From contig DASSZD010000109.1 of the NCBI GenBank assembly GCA_035702985.1, positions 1 to 30,080 of the forward strand: DNA of 30,080 nucleotides, read 5' to 3'. Shown here piece after piece: positions 1 through 6,830 of the stretch (the first letter of the stretch is position 1; the number at the start of each line of letters is the position of its first letter). The notes under the pieces were generated by a model that was given only the letters and a program-made list of their open reading frames with translations, searched no databases and was not told the origin of the DNA. This DNA comes from JAKAXG01 sp035702985 (lineage in GTDB: Bacteria > Actinomycetota > Acidimicrobiia > Acidimicrobiales > Palsa-688). The position numbers and the translations under genes are program-made.

Positions 1-65
1 GCGGCCGCGAACAGGAGCAGGGTCACCGACACCGGCGCGGCGTCAGATGATGTCTGCTCCGCCAT
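1..65 (-). CDS. 5' end of a gene cut by the window edge, possibly MoaD/ThiS-like
   Basis: On the minus strand an ATG at 65 opens a frame that stays open to the window edge, about 21 codons. The peptide is a short polar stretch followed by VSVTLLLFAA. A first beta strand ending in LFAA is how many MoaD-type small sulfur-carrier proteins of molybdopterin synthase begin, and the next residues would normally be A-R-E. An in-frame GTG at 32 is an alternative start. The stretch is too short to exclude an unrelated membrane protein. The gene would be divergent from the histidine phosphatase at 372. Confidence 0.33.
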   Translation of the reverse strand, partial: MAEQTSSDAAPVSVTLLLFAA

Positions 66-250
66 TTCGGGTCGGGTTCGACCGGTCTGGCCAGCGTCCC
101 CCGCCCCCCGGCTCGCGGCAGGTGGCGTCATGTGCAGGAAATTCCTTCCCAGAGGGTACCGTCCGCACCCATCCGACCGCCCCGGCCGCCCCACCGGCCG
201 GTCGCCCTACCCTCCAGGGGCCCGCCGGCCGGGACCGGCCGCCGGGCAGG

Positions 251-340
251 CCGTCCCGCCACCGGCCCAGCCGTCCCGCCACCGGCCCAGCCGTGCCACC
301 GGCCCAGCCGCTCCCCCACCGGCCCAGCCGTCCCGGCCAG
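251..340. repeat. Tandem repeat, 20-base unit, about 4.5 copies
   Basis: The unit ccgtcccgccaccggcccag occurs exactly at 251-270 and 271-290. It is followed by a 17-base shortened copy (291-307), a diverged 20-base copy (308-327) and a partial copy (328-340). The core ccaccggcccag is kept in the first four copies. There are no unique spacers, so this is a minisatellite-like array, not a CRISPR. It lies just upstream of the histidine phosphatase start. Confidence 0.85.
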
Positions 341-359
341 GACCGCCGGGACCGGTCGG

Positions 360-365
360 TACCCT
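360..365 (+). promoter_or_regulatory. Putative -10 element for a leaderless transcript
   Basis: TACCCT ends six bases before the GTG at 372, which has no Shine-Dalgarno sequence. The spacing would place transcription start at or next to the start codon. No clear -35 is visible. It belongs to a window-wide pattern of TAnnnT before starts that lack a ribosome-binding site. Confidence 0.4.
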
Positions 366-371
366 CGGCTC

Positions 372-1028
372 GTGTCCGCCTTCCTGCTGGTCCGTCACGC
401 CCAGTCGACGTGGAACGCCACGGGGCGCTGGCAGGGGCAGGCCGACCCGCCCCTGTCGGAGACCGGCGAGGCCTCGAGCCGGCAGGCGGGGCAGAGGCTC
501 CGGGACCAGATGCGCTTCGATCTGGTCGTCACCTCGGATCTGGTCCGGGCCCAGCGGACCGGCGAGCTACTGGGCGGTCAGGGGCCGGCCGCCGGGGCGG
601 GGCCCGGGTCCGCCCCCCGGGTGGTGGTGGAGCCCTCCCTGCGCGAGTTCCACGTCGGCCGCTGGAGCGGCCTCACCAGGGCCGAGATCGCCAAGGCCTG
701 GGGGGAGGAGCTGGATCTGTTCGACGCCGGGCGGCTCGCCGGGGCACCGGGCGGCGAGACCAGGGCCGATTTCGACGCCCGGGTGGCCATGGCGGCCCGG
801 CAGGTGGCGGGCCTCATCCACCGCCATCAGGCCCGCCTGACCCTGATCGTCACCCACGGCGGGGTCATCCGGTCGATCGCCCGATCCTGCGGGCTGGTGG
901 AGCGCCACATCCGCAACCTGGCGGGATACGGCGGCACGGCCGGCGGCGGGGAGCTCTCCTTGAGCTACCCGGTGGACCTCCTGGACGGGGAGGCACCGGG
1001 AGAGGTGGCCGGCCCCGTCACCCTCTAG
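372..1028 (+). CDS. Histidine phosphatase family protein (phosphoglycerate mutase-like)
   Basis: The 218-residue protein belongs to the histidine phosphatase (phosphoglycerate mutase-like) superfamily, whose members transfer phosphate through a phospho-histidine. The RHA motif is at residues 8-10, with His9 the expected phospho-acceptor. A second catalytic His (His162) lies in the THGG motif. The sequence after the RHAQST motif (W-x3-GRWQGQAD-PPLSE-G) resembles cobC/GpmB-type enzymes, but the substrate cannot be read from the sequence. I chose GTG 372 because it puts the RHA motif at the usual N-terminal position. The frame is open back to an ATG at 132, but that would add about 80 residues of Pro/Arg-rich repeat-encoded sequence. 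The YgjP-like gene starts 40 bases downstream on the same strand. Confidence 0.88.
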   Translation: MSAFLLVRHAQSTWNATGRWQGQADPPLSETGEASSRQAGQRLRDQMRFDLVVTSDLVRAQRTGELLGGQGPAAGAGPGSAPRVVVEPSLREFHVGRWSGLTRAEIAKAWGEELDLFDAGRLAGAPGGETRADFDARVAMAARQVAGLIHRHQARLTLIVTHGGVIRSIARSCGLVERHIRNLAGYGGTAGGGELSLSYPVDLLDGEAPGEVAGPVTL

Positions 1029-1055
1029 TGCCCCGAAGTGGACACACCATCCAGG

Positions 1056-1061
1056 TACCGT
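1056..1061 (+). promoter_or_regulatory. Putative -10 element for a leaderless transcript
   Basis: TACCGT lies seven bases before the ATG at 1069. There is no Shine-Dalgarno sequence in the 40-base gap after the preceding gene, so a separate leaderless transcript is plausible. Confidence 0.4.
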
Positions 1062-1068
1062 TCCGACC

Positions 1069-1701
1069 ATGAAGGTGGAGGTGATCAGGAGCGCCCGCCG
1101 GCGCAAGACGGTGCAGGCCCGGCTGGTCGACGGGGTGGTCCGGGTCCACATTCCGGCCGGCATGAGCAGCTCCGACGAGCAGCGCTGGGTGGCCGAGATG
1201 GTCAAGCGCATCGAGCGGCGTCACGCCGGCGACTCGATCGACCTGGAGCAGCGGGCCCGGACCCTGGCTCGCCAGCTTCGCCTGGAGGAGCCGGCATCCA
1301 TCCGGTGGGTGTCGAACCAGGAGATGCGGTGGGGCAGCTGCACTCCCCGGGACCGGACCATCCGGATCTCGTCCCGGCTGGCCAAGGAGCCGGGATGGGT
1401 GGTCGACTACGTGGTCGTCCACGAACTGGCCCACCTGAGCGTCGCCGGTCACGGGCCGCGTTTCTGGGATCTGGTCAACCGATACCGCCTGGCCGAGCGG
1501 GCCCGGGGCTTCCTGATGGCCCGCGGCATGGACGACGGCGAGGACGGTCTCGACTCGGGGCCAGACGGCACCGCTGCGACGCCCGATCGCACGGAGGAGG
1601 CCGGGGCCGACACTTCGGCTGCGGAGGCGGTGGCGGCCGACATCGAGGCCGCCCACCCGGCCGGCGGAGGCTACCGGCGGGTAGCCCCGCGGTATCCGTA
1701 A
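1069..1701 (+). CDS. YgjP-like (DUF45, SprT-type) zinc metallopeptidase
   Basis: The 210-residue protein carries an HExxH zinc motif, HELAH, at residues 118-122. A third likely ligand, His128, follows in the sequence GHGPRFW, which is the spacing seen in the YgjP/DUF45 family (HELxH then H-S/G-x-x-FW). The upstream RWGSC motif (residues 87-91) is another family hallmark. The biological substrate of this family is not well defined. After about residue 153 the protein becomes an acidic, Ala/Gly-rich tail with no recognisable domain, longer than in most relatives. The start is the only well-placed ATG. Confidence 0.88.
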   Translation: MKVEVIRSARRRKTVQARLVDGVVRVHIPAGMSSSDEQRWVAEMVKRIERRHAGDSIDLEQRARTLARQLRLEEPASIRWVSNQEMRWGSCTPRDRTIRISSRLAKEPGWVVDYVVVHELAHLSVAGHGPRFWDLVNRYRLAERARGFLMARGMDDGEDGLDSGPDGTAATPDRTEEAGADTSAAEAVAADIEAAHPAGGGYRRVAPRYP

Positions 1702-1716
1702 CGGGGAGCGGGGCCG

Positions 1717-1722
1717 TACAGT
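1717..1722 (+). promoter_or_regulatory. Putative -10 element before the carboxyltransferase gene
   Basis: TACAGT lies ten bases upstream of the GTG at 1733, in a short AT-richer patch between the two genes. No Shine-Dalgarno sequence precedes the GTG, so a very short or absent leader is likely. Confidence 0.35.
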
Positions 1723-1732
1723 CTCAGACTAA

Positions 1733-3106
1733 GTGCCACTGTCCACCGCCGCCGAAGCAACCGTCCTACACCTACGGGCAGGGGTCCCCGGAGCCACCCA
1801 GGCCGGTCTGAGCCTGCTGCCCTCGACCGGGCGGCGGGTCGTACTGGTCCGGGTGGACGACAAAGTCAAGCGGGGAGCACTGGCAGCCGCCGACAGCGAG
1901 ACGGTGGCCCGGGCGGCCGGCATGGCCCTGGCCCAGCGGCTGCCTCTGGTCGTGGTGCTGGCGTCGTCGGGGGCGGACATCATGGAAGGGGTGGCCTCGC
2001 TGGATGGGTGGGGCCAAGCCGCCAAGGCCCTGGCCGACTGCTCCGGGATCGTTCCGGTGGTGATCGTCGCCTACGGACTGGCCGTCTCGGGTCCGGCCCT
2101 GCTGCTGGGCATGGCGGATGCGGTGGTCATGACCGGCGAGGCGGTGGCCTACGTATCGGGCCCGGCCGCGGTCAACCAGCTGACCGGTCAACGCCTGGCC
2201 CCGGAGGAGCTCGGCGGCCAGCGGGTCCACGCCCGCTCATCGGGTGTCGCCGCCCTCCTGGCCGCCGACGGCCCCTCCGCCCTGGAAGCGGTGGCCGAGC
2301 TTCTCGACTACCTGCCCGATCACACCGACGAGGAACCCCCCGTACTCACCTCGGGGGATCCCCACGATCGTCCCACCACGGAGTTGCGGGAACTGCTGCC
2401 GCCCAGCCCGACCGGCTCCTATGACGTACGGCGGGTGGTGGAGGCGGTCGCCGACGACGGCGGGTACCTGGAGCTGCGGGCCGCCTGGGCGCCCCAGATC
2501 GTCACCTGCCTGTGCCGCATCGACGGCCGGCCGGTGGGGGTGGTGGCCAACCAGCCGCAGTCCATGGCCGGCACGCTGGACATCGCCGCCTCGCAGAAGG
2601 GGGCCCGCTTCGTGGCCTTCTGCGACTCGTTCAACATCCCCCTGCTCACCCTGGTCGACACCCCCGGTTTCATGCCCGGCAAGGACCTGGAGTGGAGAGG
2701 GATGATCCGCCACGGCGCCCAGCTGGTCTTCGCCTACGCCGAGGCCACCGTGCCCCGGGTGTGCCTGATCCTGCGAAAGGCTTTCGGCGGGGCCTACATC
2801 GTCATGGACTCCAAGGGGATGGGCAACGACCTGTGCCTGGCCTGGCCCTCGGCGCAGGTGGCGGTCATGGGCGCCTCGGGAGCGGTCCAGATCCTGCACA
2901 GGCGGGAGGACGCCGGGACCCAGGCCCGCCTGGCCGTCGAGTACGAGGAGTCCTACCTGAACCCCTACGTGGCCGCCGCCCGGGGATTCGTCGATGAGGT
3001 CGTCGACCCGGCCGACAGCCGCCGGGCCGTCTCGGGCGCCTTCCGCATGCTCGCCACCAAGCGGGAGCGTCTGGTGACCCGCAAGCACGGCAACGGACCT
3101 CTGTAG
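1733..3106 (+). CDS. Acyl-CoA carboxylase carboxyltransferase (beta) subunit-like protein
   Basis: The 457-residue protein has the two crotonase-fold halves of biotin-dependent carboxyltransferases (propionyl-/acetyl-CoA carboxylase beta type), which move CO2 from carboxybiotin to an acyl-CoA. The C-terminal half is strongly conserved: VDTPGFMPG, then HGAQL-x3-YAEATVP, RKAFGGAYIVMDSK, and AWPSAQVAVMGASGAVQI. The N-terminal half is recognisable (SLDGWGQ, VTGxRLAPEELGG, HARSSGVA) but diverged. The usual DSGGARIQEG appears as a Ser-Ser-Gly-Ala-Asp version, and the usual GPCAGGA loop as GLAVSGPA. It is about 50-80 residues shorter than typical beta subunits, mostly at the N terminus. No biotin carboxylase or biotin carrier gene is in the window. 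GTG 1733 is chosen; no ribosome-binding site supports it. Acyl-CoA specificity is unknown. Confidence 0.85.
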   Translation: MPLSTAAEATVLHLRAGVPGATQAGLSLLPSTGRRVVLVRVDDKVKRGALAAADSETVARAAGMALAQRLPLVVVLASSGADIMEGVASLDGWGQAAKALADCSGIVPVVIVAYGLAVSGPALLLGMADAVVMTGEAVAYVSGPAAVNQLTGQRLAPEELGGQRVHARSSGVAALLAADGPSALEAVAELLDYLPDHTDEEPPVLTSGDPHDRPTTELRELLPPSPTGSYDVRRVVEAVADDGGYLELRAAWAPQIVTCLCRIDGRPVGVVANQPQSMAGTLDIAASQKGARFVAFCDSFNIPLLTLVDTPGFMPGKDLEWRGMIRHGAQLVFAYAEATVPRVCLILRKAFGGAYIVMDSKGMGNDLCLAWPSAQVAVMGASGAVQILHRREDAGTQARLAVEYEESYLNPYVAAARGFVDEVVDPADSRRAVSGAFRMLATKRERLVTRKHGNGPL

Positions 3107-3135
3107 GTCCCCCCTCACCGCATCCGGGCGGCGGC

Positions 3136-3708
3136 TCAGGTGTGGGACGGGCAGCCGGTGAGGAGCGGGTCGGCCATCAGCCGGTCCTGGCCGATGCGCC
3201 CTCCGCACACCTGGCAGCTGTCGAACGTGCCGTCGTCCAGGCGCACCAGGGCCGCCTCTATGGCGTCGAACTCGGCGGCCACGGCGGACAGGAACGCCTC
3301 GTCGGCAGTGACCTCGTCCGTGGTGACCCCGTCGGTAGCGACCCCGTCCGTGGTGACCTCGTCGGCCCCGCCGGCCTCCTCGTCCCGGTCGTCCACCGGG
3401 GGGGCCTCCGGCTCTGCCCCGTCGATCGGACCGCTCACGACCTCGGATTCCACCCCGACCGGGGCCCCGGACAAAGCCTCCGGCGCCGACCCTTCGTCAC
3501 GCCCCCGGCCGGGCGCCGGCTCGGCGCCGTCGACGCTTCCAGCAGGACCGGCATGGGTCCCTCCGGCAGCCGTCGATCCGTCGGCGCCGGTGTGAGCGAC
3601 GTCCCGGGAGGCGTCGTCGCTCCCCGCCGGGCCATCAGCGCCGGCCCCGGCGGCCACGGCGGGTTCGGCATCGGCAAGCGGCCCGGAAGAGGTGTCGCTC
3701 CAGAACAT
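3136..3708 (-). CDS. DksA/TraR-type C4-like zinc finger protein with a long disordered N terminus
   Basis: The 190-residue protein ends in a DksA/TraR-like zinc finger: SCQVCGGRIGQDRLMADPLL then CPSH. The ligands would be Cys-Cys-Cys-His, where most relatives have four Cys. A short helix precedes it (FDAIEAALVRLDDGTFDSC), also typical of the family. The first 110 or so residues are Ala/Gly/Asp/Glu-rich and likely disordered, and include a five-residue repeat encoded at 3301-3360. DksA/TraR proteins bind RNA polymerase through the secondary channel, but this one lacks a clear coiled-coil, so a role in transcription is inference. ATG 3708 is chosen because TAGCGT sits seven bases upstream. The frame is open back to 3990, but that would run through tRNA-Lys. 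Confidence 0.78.
   Translation of the reverse strand: MFWSDTSSGPLADAEPAVAAGAGADGPAGSDDASRDVAHTGADGSTAAGGTHAGPAGSVDGAEPAPGRGRDEGSAPEALSGAPVGVESEVVSGPIDGAEPEAPPVDDRDEEAGGADEVTTDGVATDGVTTDEVTADEAFLSAVAAEFDAIEAALVRLDDGTFDSCQVCGGRIGQDRLMADPLLTGCPSHT
3301..3360. repeat. Four tandem 15-base repeats inside the zinc-finger gene
   Basis: Four consecutive 15-base units (3301-3315, 3316-3330, 3331-3345, 3346-3360) share the core gtcsgtrgtgaccyc on the plus strand. On the coding strand they give a five-residue repeat of the form E/G-V-T/A-T/A-D. They keep frame, so copy number can vary without disrupting the zinc finger. Confidence 0.8.
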
Positions 3709-3715
3709 CGAGTCC

Positions 3716-3721
3716 ACGCTA
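3716..3721 (-). promoter_or_regulatory. Putative -10 element for the zinc-finger gene
   Basis: On the minus strand TAGCGT ends seven bases before the ATG at 3708, with no Shine-Dalgarno sequence between. This spacing supports 3708 as the start of a leaderless message, separate from the tRNA upstream. Confidence 0.42.
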
Positions 3722-3794
3722 ACCACCACCCCGGCCGAACGGGCGGCTTTCGCCGGGCGGGGCCGTCCGGCAGGGGTGTGGGAAGGCTGCTCGG

Positions 3795-3867
3795 TGGGCC
3801 GCCAGGGTCTCGAACCCTGCACCTTGGGATTAAAAGTCCCCTGCTCTACCGGATGAGCTAGCGGCCC
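3795..3867 (-). tRNA. tRNA-Lys(TTT)
   Basis: The minus strand folds as a complete 73-base tRNA. The acceptor stem is GGGCCGC (3867-3861) with GCGGCCC (3802-3796), and the discriminator is A. The anticodon loop CTTTTAA gives anticodon TTT (Lys). The T arm is CAGGG-TTCGAGA-CCCTG. The 3' CCA is not encoded, since the discriminator is followed by CC and then G. Confidence 0.96.
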
Positions 3868-3901
3868 GGACGGATCGGCGCTGCGGGTACGGCGCCGGGA
3901 A

Positions 3902-3907
3902 AGCCTA
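3902..3907 (-). promoter_or_regulatory. Putative -10 element of tRNA-Lys
   Basis: TAGGCT on the minus strand lies about 34 bases upstream of the tRNA 5' end, leaving a 5' leader of roughly 27 bases for RNase P removal. The same hexamer precedes tRNA-Glu at the other end of the window. Confidence 0.42.
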
Positions 3908-4061
3908 GCCCCGACGATCACAGCCGACGGCAAGAGGGCGCCGAGCACCAGCGACGTCCGGCGCCTGGCTGTCCTCCGGGTGGCCACCACCGCATCCTCT
4001 CACGGGCGGCCCGGCGCCGGCACCGCGCCCCGGAGCAGCGCCCCCCTGGGAGACTGCCGGG

Positions 4062-4625
4062 GTGGCTCTCGACCGCAACATCCCAGACGGCGCCCGCGCC
4101 GCAGCCGTGCTGCTCCACCCCCACCCCCACTTCGGCGGCAACCGGTTCCACCCCTTCATCGACGGGCTCTTCCAGCGGCTGCCACCGGCGGGCGTGGCGG
4201 CGTTCCGCTTCGACTTCGCCAACGACGACCCCATGGCGACCCGGTCCCAGGCGGTGCAGGCCATCGACGCGGCAGCAGGAGCCGTCCCGGGGGCTCCCCT
4301 GGCCCTGATCGGCTATTCCTTCGGAGCCGGGGTCGCGGCCGGGATCGCCGACGACCGGGTGGCCGCCTGGTTCCTGCTCGCTCCCCAAGCCGACGGCCTG
4401 GCCCGCTCGGCGCTCGGCACCGACCCCCGGCCCAAAGCCATCGTCGTCCCCGAACTCGACCAGTTCACCCCTCCGGAGTCGATCGCCCCGCTGGTCGTCG
4501 GGTGGCCTTCCACGACGTTGCGCACGGTCCCCGGGATGGACCACTTCCTGGGCACGGCCGAGCCGGTCATCGATGCCGCCGTCACCTGGATCGGCGGCCT
4601 GATGCGGGCGCCCGGTTCGGCCTGA
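4062..4625 (+). CDS. Alpha/beta hydrolase
   Basis: The 187-residue protein is a small alpha/beta hydrolase. The nucleophile elbow is GYSFGAG with Ser86, and the expected acid and base are Asp133 (ELDQFTPP) and His161 (GMDHF). The N-terminal LHPHPHFGG (residues 18-26) is characteristic of the small COG2945-type hydrolases, in which it forms the oxyanion region. No signal peptide is visible, so it is probably cytoplasmic, and the substrate is unknown. GTG 4062 is chosen because the LHPHP motif falls at the usual distance from it. GAGACT, six bases upstream, could be a weak -10 element. A strong inverted repeat follows the stop codon. Confidence 0.85.
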   Translation: MALDRNIPDGARAAAVLLHPHPHFGGNRFHPFIDGLFQRLPPAGVAAFRFDFANDDPMATRSQAVQAIDAAAGAVPGAPLALIGYSFGAGVAAGIADDRVAAWFLLAPQADGLARSALGTDPRPKAIVVPELDQFTPPESIAPLVVGWPSTTLRTVPGMDHFLGTAEPVIDAAVTWIGGLMRAPGSA

Positions 4626-4635
4626 GCCCGACCGT

Positions 4636-4664
4636 GGCGGCCTCGCCCCGGGGCCGGGGCCGCC
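4636..4664 (+). terminator. GC-rich hairpin downstream of the hydrolase gene
   Basis: GGCGGCC (4636-4642) pairs with GGCCGCC (4658-4664) around a loop that is itself GC-palindromic. It starts ten bases after the hydrolase stop. There is no U-tract, so it is a terminator-like structure and not a classical intrinsic terminator. Confidence 0.35.
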
Positions 4665-4723
4665 GACCGGCGGCTGGGCCGGCGCCGACCGGCCGGTCGC
4701 AGCCGGCGGGCAGACTGGGCGGC

Positions 4724-6382
4724 GTGACCACACCCAGCGACCTGGCCGACCGCTTCCACCAGAGGTGGCTGGCCACCCACCCGTTCACCGCCACCGCCTA
4801 CGGCATCCCCGGGTTCGACGATCTGGTCCCCGACGACAGCGAGGGGGGCGACCAGGCCCTCCGGGCGGAGATGGAGGCGTTCCTGCGGGAAGCCGATGCG
4901 GTCGACGCCGCCGGCCTGGCACCGGCGGACCGGGTCACCCTCGGGTGCCTGCGGGAGATGGCCCGCCAGGAGATGGACTCGATCGATTCGGCCGGTATCG
5001 AGCACACCGTGACGGCGATGCCCTTCAGCGCGCCGGCTTCATTTCTGGCCCTGGCCGCCCGCACCGTGCTGGTCGACGCCAGAGCGGCCGAGGACTACGT
5101 CGCCAGGCTGCGCCGGAGCGCCGGGTGGCTGGACCAGGTGAGCGACCGGCTGGCGTCCGGCGCCACGAGAGGCCGGCTGCCGGTCGCCCCCCTGGTCGAG
5201 CAGGCGATCGGATGGGCGGATCAGGTGCTGGCCGGCCCGGCCCCGGAGCCGCTCCTGGCCCCCCAGGCCCCGGCCGGGTGGGACGGGGCCGCATCATGGG
5301 AGGACCGGCGGCGGGCGGCGGCCGCCGACGTGGTCAAACCGGCCCTGGCCCGGTGGGTGGACGTGCTCCGGGAGATCCTCCCCGCCGCCCGCGACGGTGA
5401 TCACCCGGGACTGTGCCACCTGCCCGGCGGTGACGCCGACTACCACCGGGCCATCCGTACCCACACCACCCTGGAGGTCACCGCGGAGGAGCTGCACCAG
5501 ATCGGCCTGGACCACATCGCCGCCCTCGAGCAGAGAGCGGCGGAGCTGGGGGGGACGATCGGTCTGCACGGCATCGAGCAGGTACACCAGGCCGTCCGCG
5601 CCTCGGCGGGACGCCTGGACCCGGCCGAGGCCATACGCCAGGCGGTGGCCGCCATCCGGCGGGCCGAGGCCGCCGCCCCGGAGGTCTTCCCCGCTCCCCT
5701 GCCGGCCCCCTGCCAGGTGACCCCGATGCCACCGATCGTGGCCGCCGCCGGGACGGCCCCGCACTACACGCCCCCCAGGCTCGACGGTGGCCGGCCCGGC
5801 ACGTTCTGGTTCAACACGGAGAAGCCGACCGCCGGAACCGGCTGGGACCTGGAGGGGGTGGCCTTCCACGAGGCCGTGCCCGGCCATCACCTGCAACTGT
5901 CCCGCCTGCAGCTGCTCACGACGCTTCCCGCCCTCCAGCGCCAGCGTTCCCTCACCGTGTTCTCCGAGGGATGGGGCCTCTACGCCGAGCAGCTGGCCGA
6001 GGAGATGGGGCTGTACAGCGGCACCCAGAGCCTGCTCGGCGCCATCAGCGCCTCCCTGATGCGCGCCGCCCGCCTGGTCGTCGACACCGGCCTGCACGCC
6101 ATGGGATGGAGCCGGGGCCGGGCCGTCGAGTTCTTCGTCGAGCACGTGCCCATGCCGGCCGGTTTTCTCGCGGATGAGGTGGACCGCTACATCGTCATGC
6201 CCGGCCAGGCCCTGGCCTACCTGACCGGCAAGCTGGAGATCCTCCGGCTGAGGGATGAGGCCCGCCGCCGGTTGGGTCCGGCGTTCTCCCTGCCGGAGTT
6301 CCACGCCGCCGTGCTCGATCAGGGGTCACTGCCGCTGCCGGTCCTGGCCGACAGCATCTCGGGTTGGATGGCGGCCCGCTGA
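4724..6382 (+). CDS. DUF885 family protein (predicted zinc carboxypeptidase-like)
   Basis: The 552-residue protein has the signature of the DUF885 family. HEAVPGHH lies at residues 382-389, a variant HExxPGHH zinc motif, and FSEGWGLYAE follows with Glu415 as the expected third ligand. The length matches the family (about 550-600). Members are predicted metallopeptidases related to M32/M3-type gluzincins; substrates are mostly unproven. There is no signal peptide at the chosen start, so a cytoplasmic location is likely. GTG 4724 is the start that gives a normal N terminus. The frame extends far upstream through the previous gene in a different frame, which is only high-GC openness. CAGACT, seven bases upstream, is a possible weak -10. 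Confidence 0.9.
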   Translation: MTTPSDLADRFHQRWLATHPFTATAYGIPGFDDLVPDDSEGGDQALRAEMEAFLREADAVDAAGLAPADRVTLGCLREMARQEMDSIDSAGIEHTVTAMPFSAPASFLALAARTVLVDARAAEDYVARLRRSAGWLDQVSDRLASGATRGRLPVAPLVEQAIGWADQVLAGPAPEPLLAPQAPAGWDGAASWEDRRRAAAADVVKPALARWVDVLREILPAARDGDHPGLCHLPGGDADYHRAIRTHTTLEVTAEELHQIGLDHIAALEQRAAELGGTIGLHGIEQVHQAVRASAGRLDPAEAIRQAVAAIRRAEAAAPEVFPAPLPAPCQVTPMPPIVAAAGTAPHYTPPRLDGGRPGTFWFNTEKPTAGTGWDLEGVAFHEAVPGHHLQLSRLQLLTTLPALQRQRSLTVFSEGWGLYAEQLAEEMGLYSGTQSLLGAISASLMRAARLVVDTGLHAMGWSRGRAVEFFVEHVPMPAGFLADEVDRYIVMPGQALAYLTGKLEILRLRDEARRRLGPAFSLPEFHAAVLDQGSLPLPVLADSISGWMAAR

Positions 6383-6397
6383 CGCTGGCGCCGCGCC

Positions 6398-6775
6398 TCA
6401 CAGCCTCTCCTGGAGCAGCTCCCGCAACACTTCGGCTCCCGACCGTTCGGTGTCCCGGGTGGCGGTGAGCAGCGTCACCGGCCGGGTCCGGGCCGCCTCC
6501 TCGATGCCGGCCAGAACGGGCGCCCCCGGTCCCGAACGATCGTCGAGCTCCGCCCGGTACCGGCGGCGGAACTCGGCGAAGCGCTCCGGGTCGTGCCCGT
6601 ACCAGCGGCGCAGCTCCGAGCTGGGGGCCACCTCCTTGGCCCACAGGTCGAAGTCGATGGACTGCTTCGAAACGCCGCGGGGCCAGAGGCGGTCGACCAG
6701 GACCCGGTACTCGCCGGCCCGCCGATCGTCGTCGGTGTAGACCCGCACCACCCGCACCTGCGCCGTACCCGACAT
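6398..6775 (-). CDS. DUF488 family protein
   Basis: The 125-residue protein matches the DUF488 family throughout: RVYTDDD near the start, VLVDRLWPRGVSK (residues 26-38), LWAKEVAPSSELRRWYGHDP, and the closing LLTATRDTERSGAEVLRELL. The family is widespread and conserved but has no established biochemical role. The ATG at 6775 is preceded by a GGAGGGAG purine run, and TACAGT (6788-6793, minus strand) is a possible -10 giving a very short leader. It converges on the DUF885 gene with a 15-base gap between stops. Confidence 0.9.
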   Translation of the reverse strand: MSGTAQVRVVRVYTDDDRRAGEYRVLVDRLWPRGVSKQSIDFDLWAKEVAPSSELRRWYGHDPERFAEFRRRYRAELDDRSGPGAPVLAGIEEAARTRPVTLLTATRDTERSGAEVLRELLQERL

Positions 6776-6818
6776 CTCCCTCCGGCAACTGTACGCCCGG
6801 CCGCCCCCGGCCGGCCCG

Positions 6819-6824
6819 TAGAGT
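6819..6824 (+). promoter_or_regulatory. Putative -10 element of the GNAT gene
   Basis: TAGAGT ends six bases before the GTG at 6831, with no Shine-Dalgarno sequence. The spacing fits a leaderless transcript. It lies in the 55-base gap divergent from the DUF488 gene. Confidence 0.45.
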
Positions 6825-6830
6825 CGTCCG

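Larger units (their letters stand above)
66..371. other. Intergenic spacer of about 300 bases
   Basis: This spacer separates the divergent left-edge gene from the histidine phosphatase. Frames run open through it, but they encode Pro/Arg/Gly-rich low-complexity peptide in every frame, which is a by-product of the composition. The right part holds the tandem repeat at 251-340, and a possible -10 element lies at 360-365. Around 134-144 there is a short AT-richer palindrome (aggaaattcct). No RNA gene or convincing small protein was seen. Confidence 0.6.
3709..4061. other. Non-coding stretch holding tRNA-Lys and promoters
   Basis: This 353-base gap between the zinc-finger gene and the divergent hydrolase holds tRNA-Lys, its likely promoter, and the promoter of the zinc-finger gene. 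From 3910 to 4061 I see no further gene. A short hydrophobic reading frame on the minus strand near 3940-3960 has no support as a gene. Confidence 0.6.

Noticed and set aside
251..340. Possible CRISPR array
   Set aside because: The repeats are contiguous with no unique spacers, and no cas gene is in the window.
132..371. N-terminal extension of the first histidine phosphatase
   Set aside because: It would add about 80 Pro/Arg-rich residues encoded by the tandem repeat before the RHA motif, which is normally within ten residues of the N terminus. The GTG at 372 fits better.
3709..3990. N-terminal extension of the zinc-finger protein with a hydrophobic segment
   Set aside because: The frame passes straight through tRNA-Lys. 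The ATG at 3708 has a well-spaced -10-like hexamer upstream.
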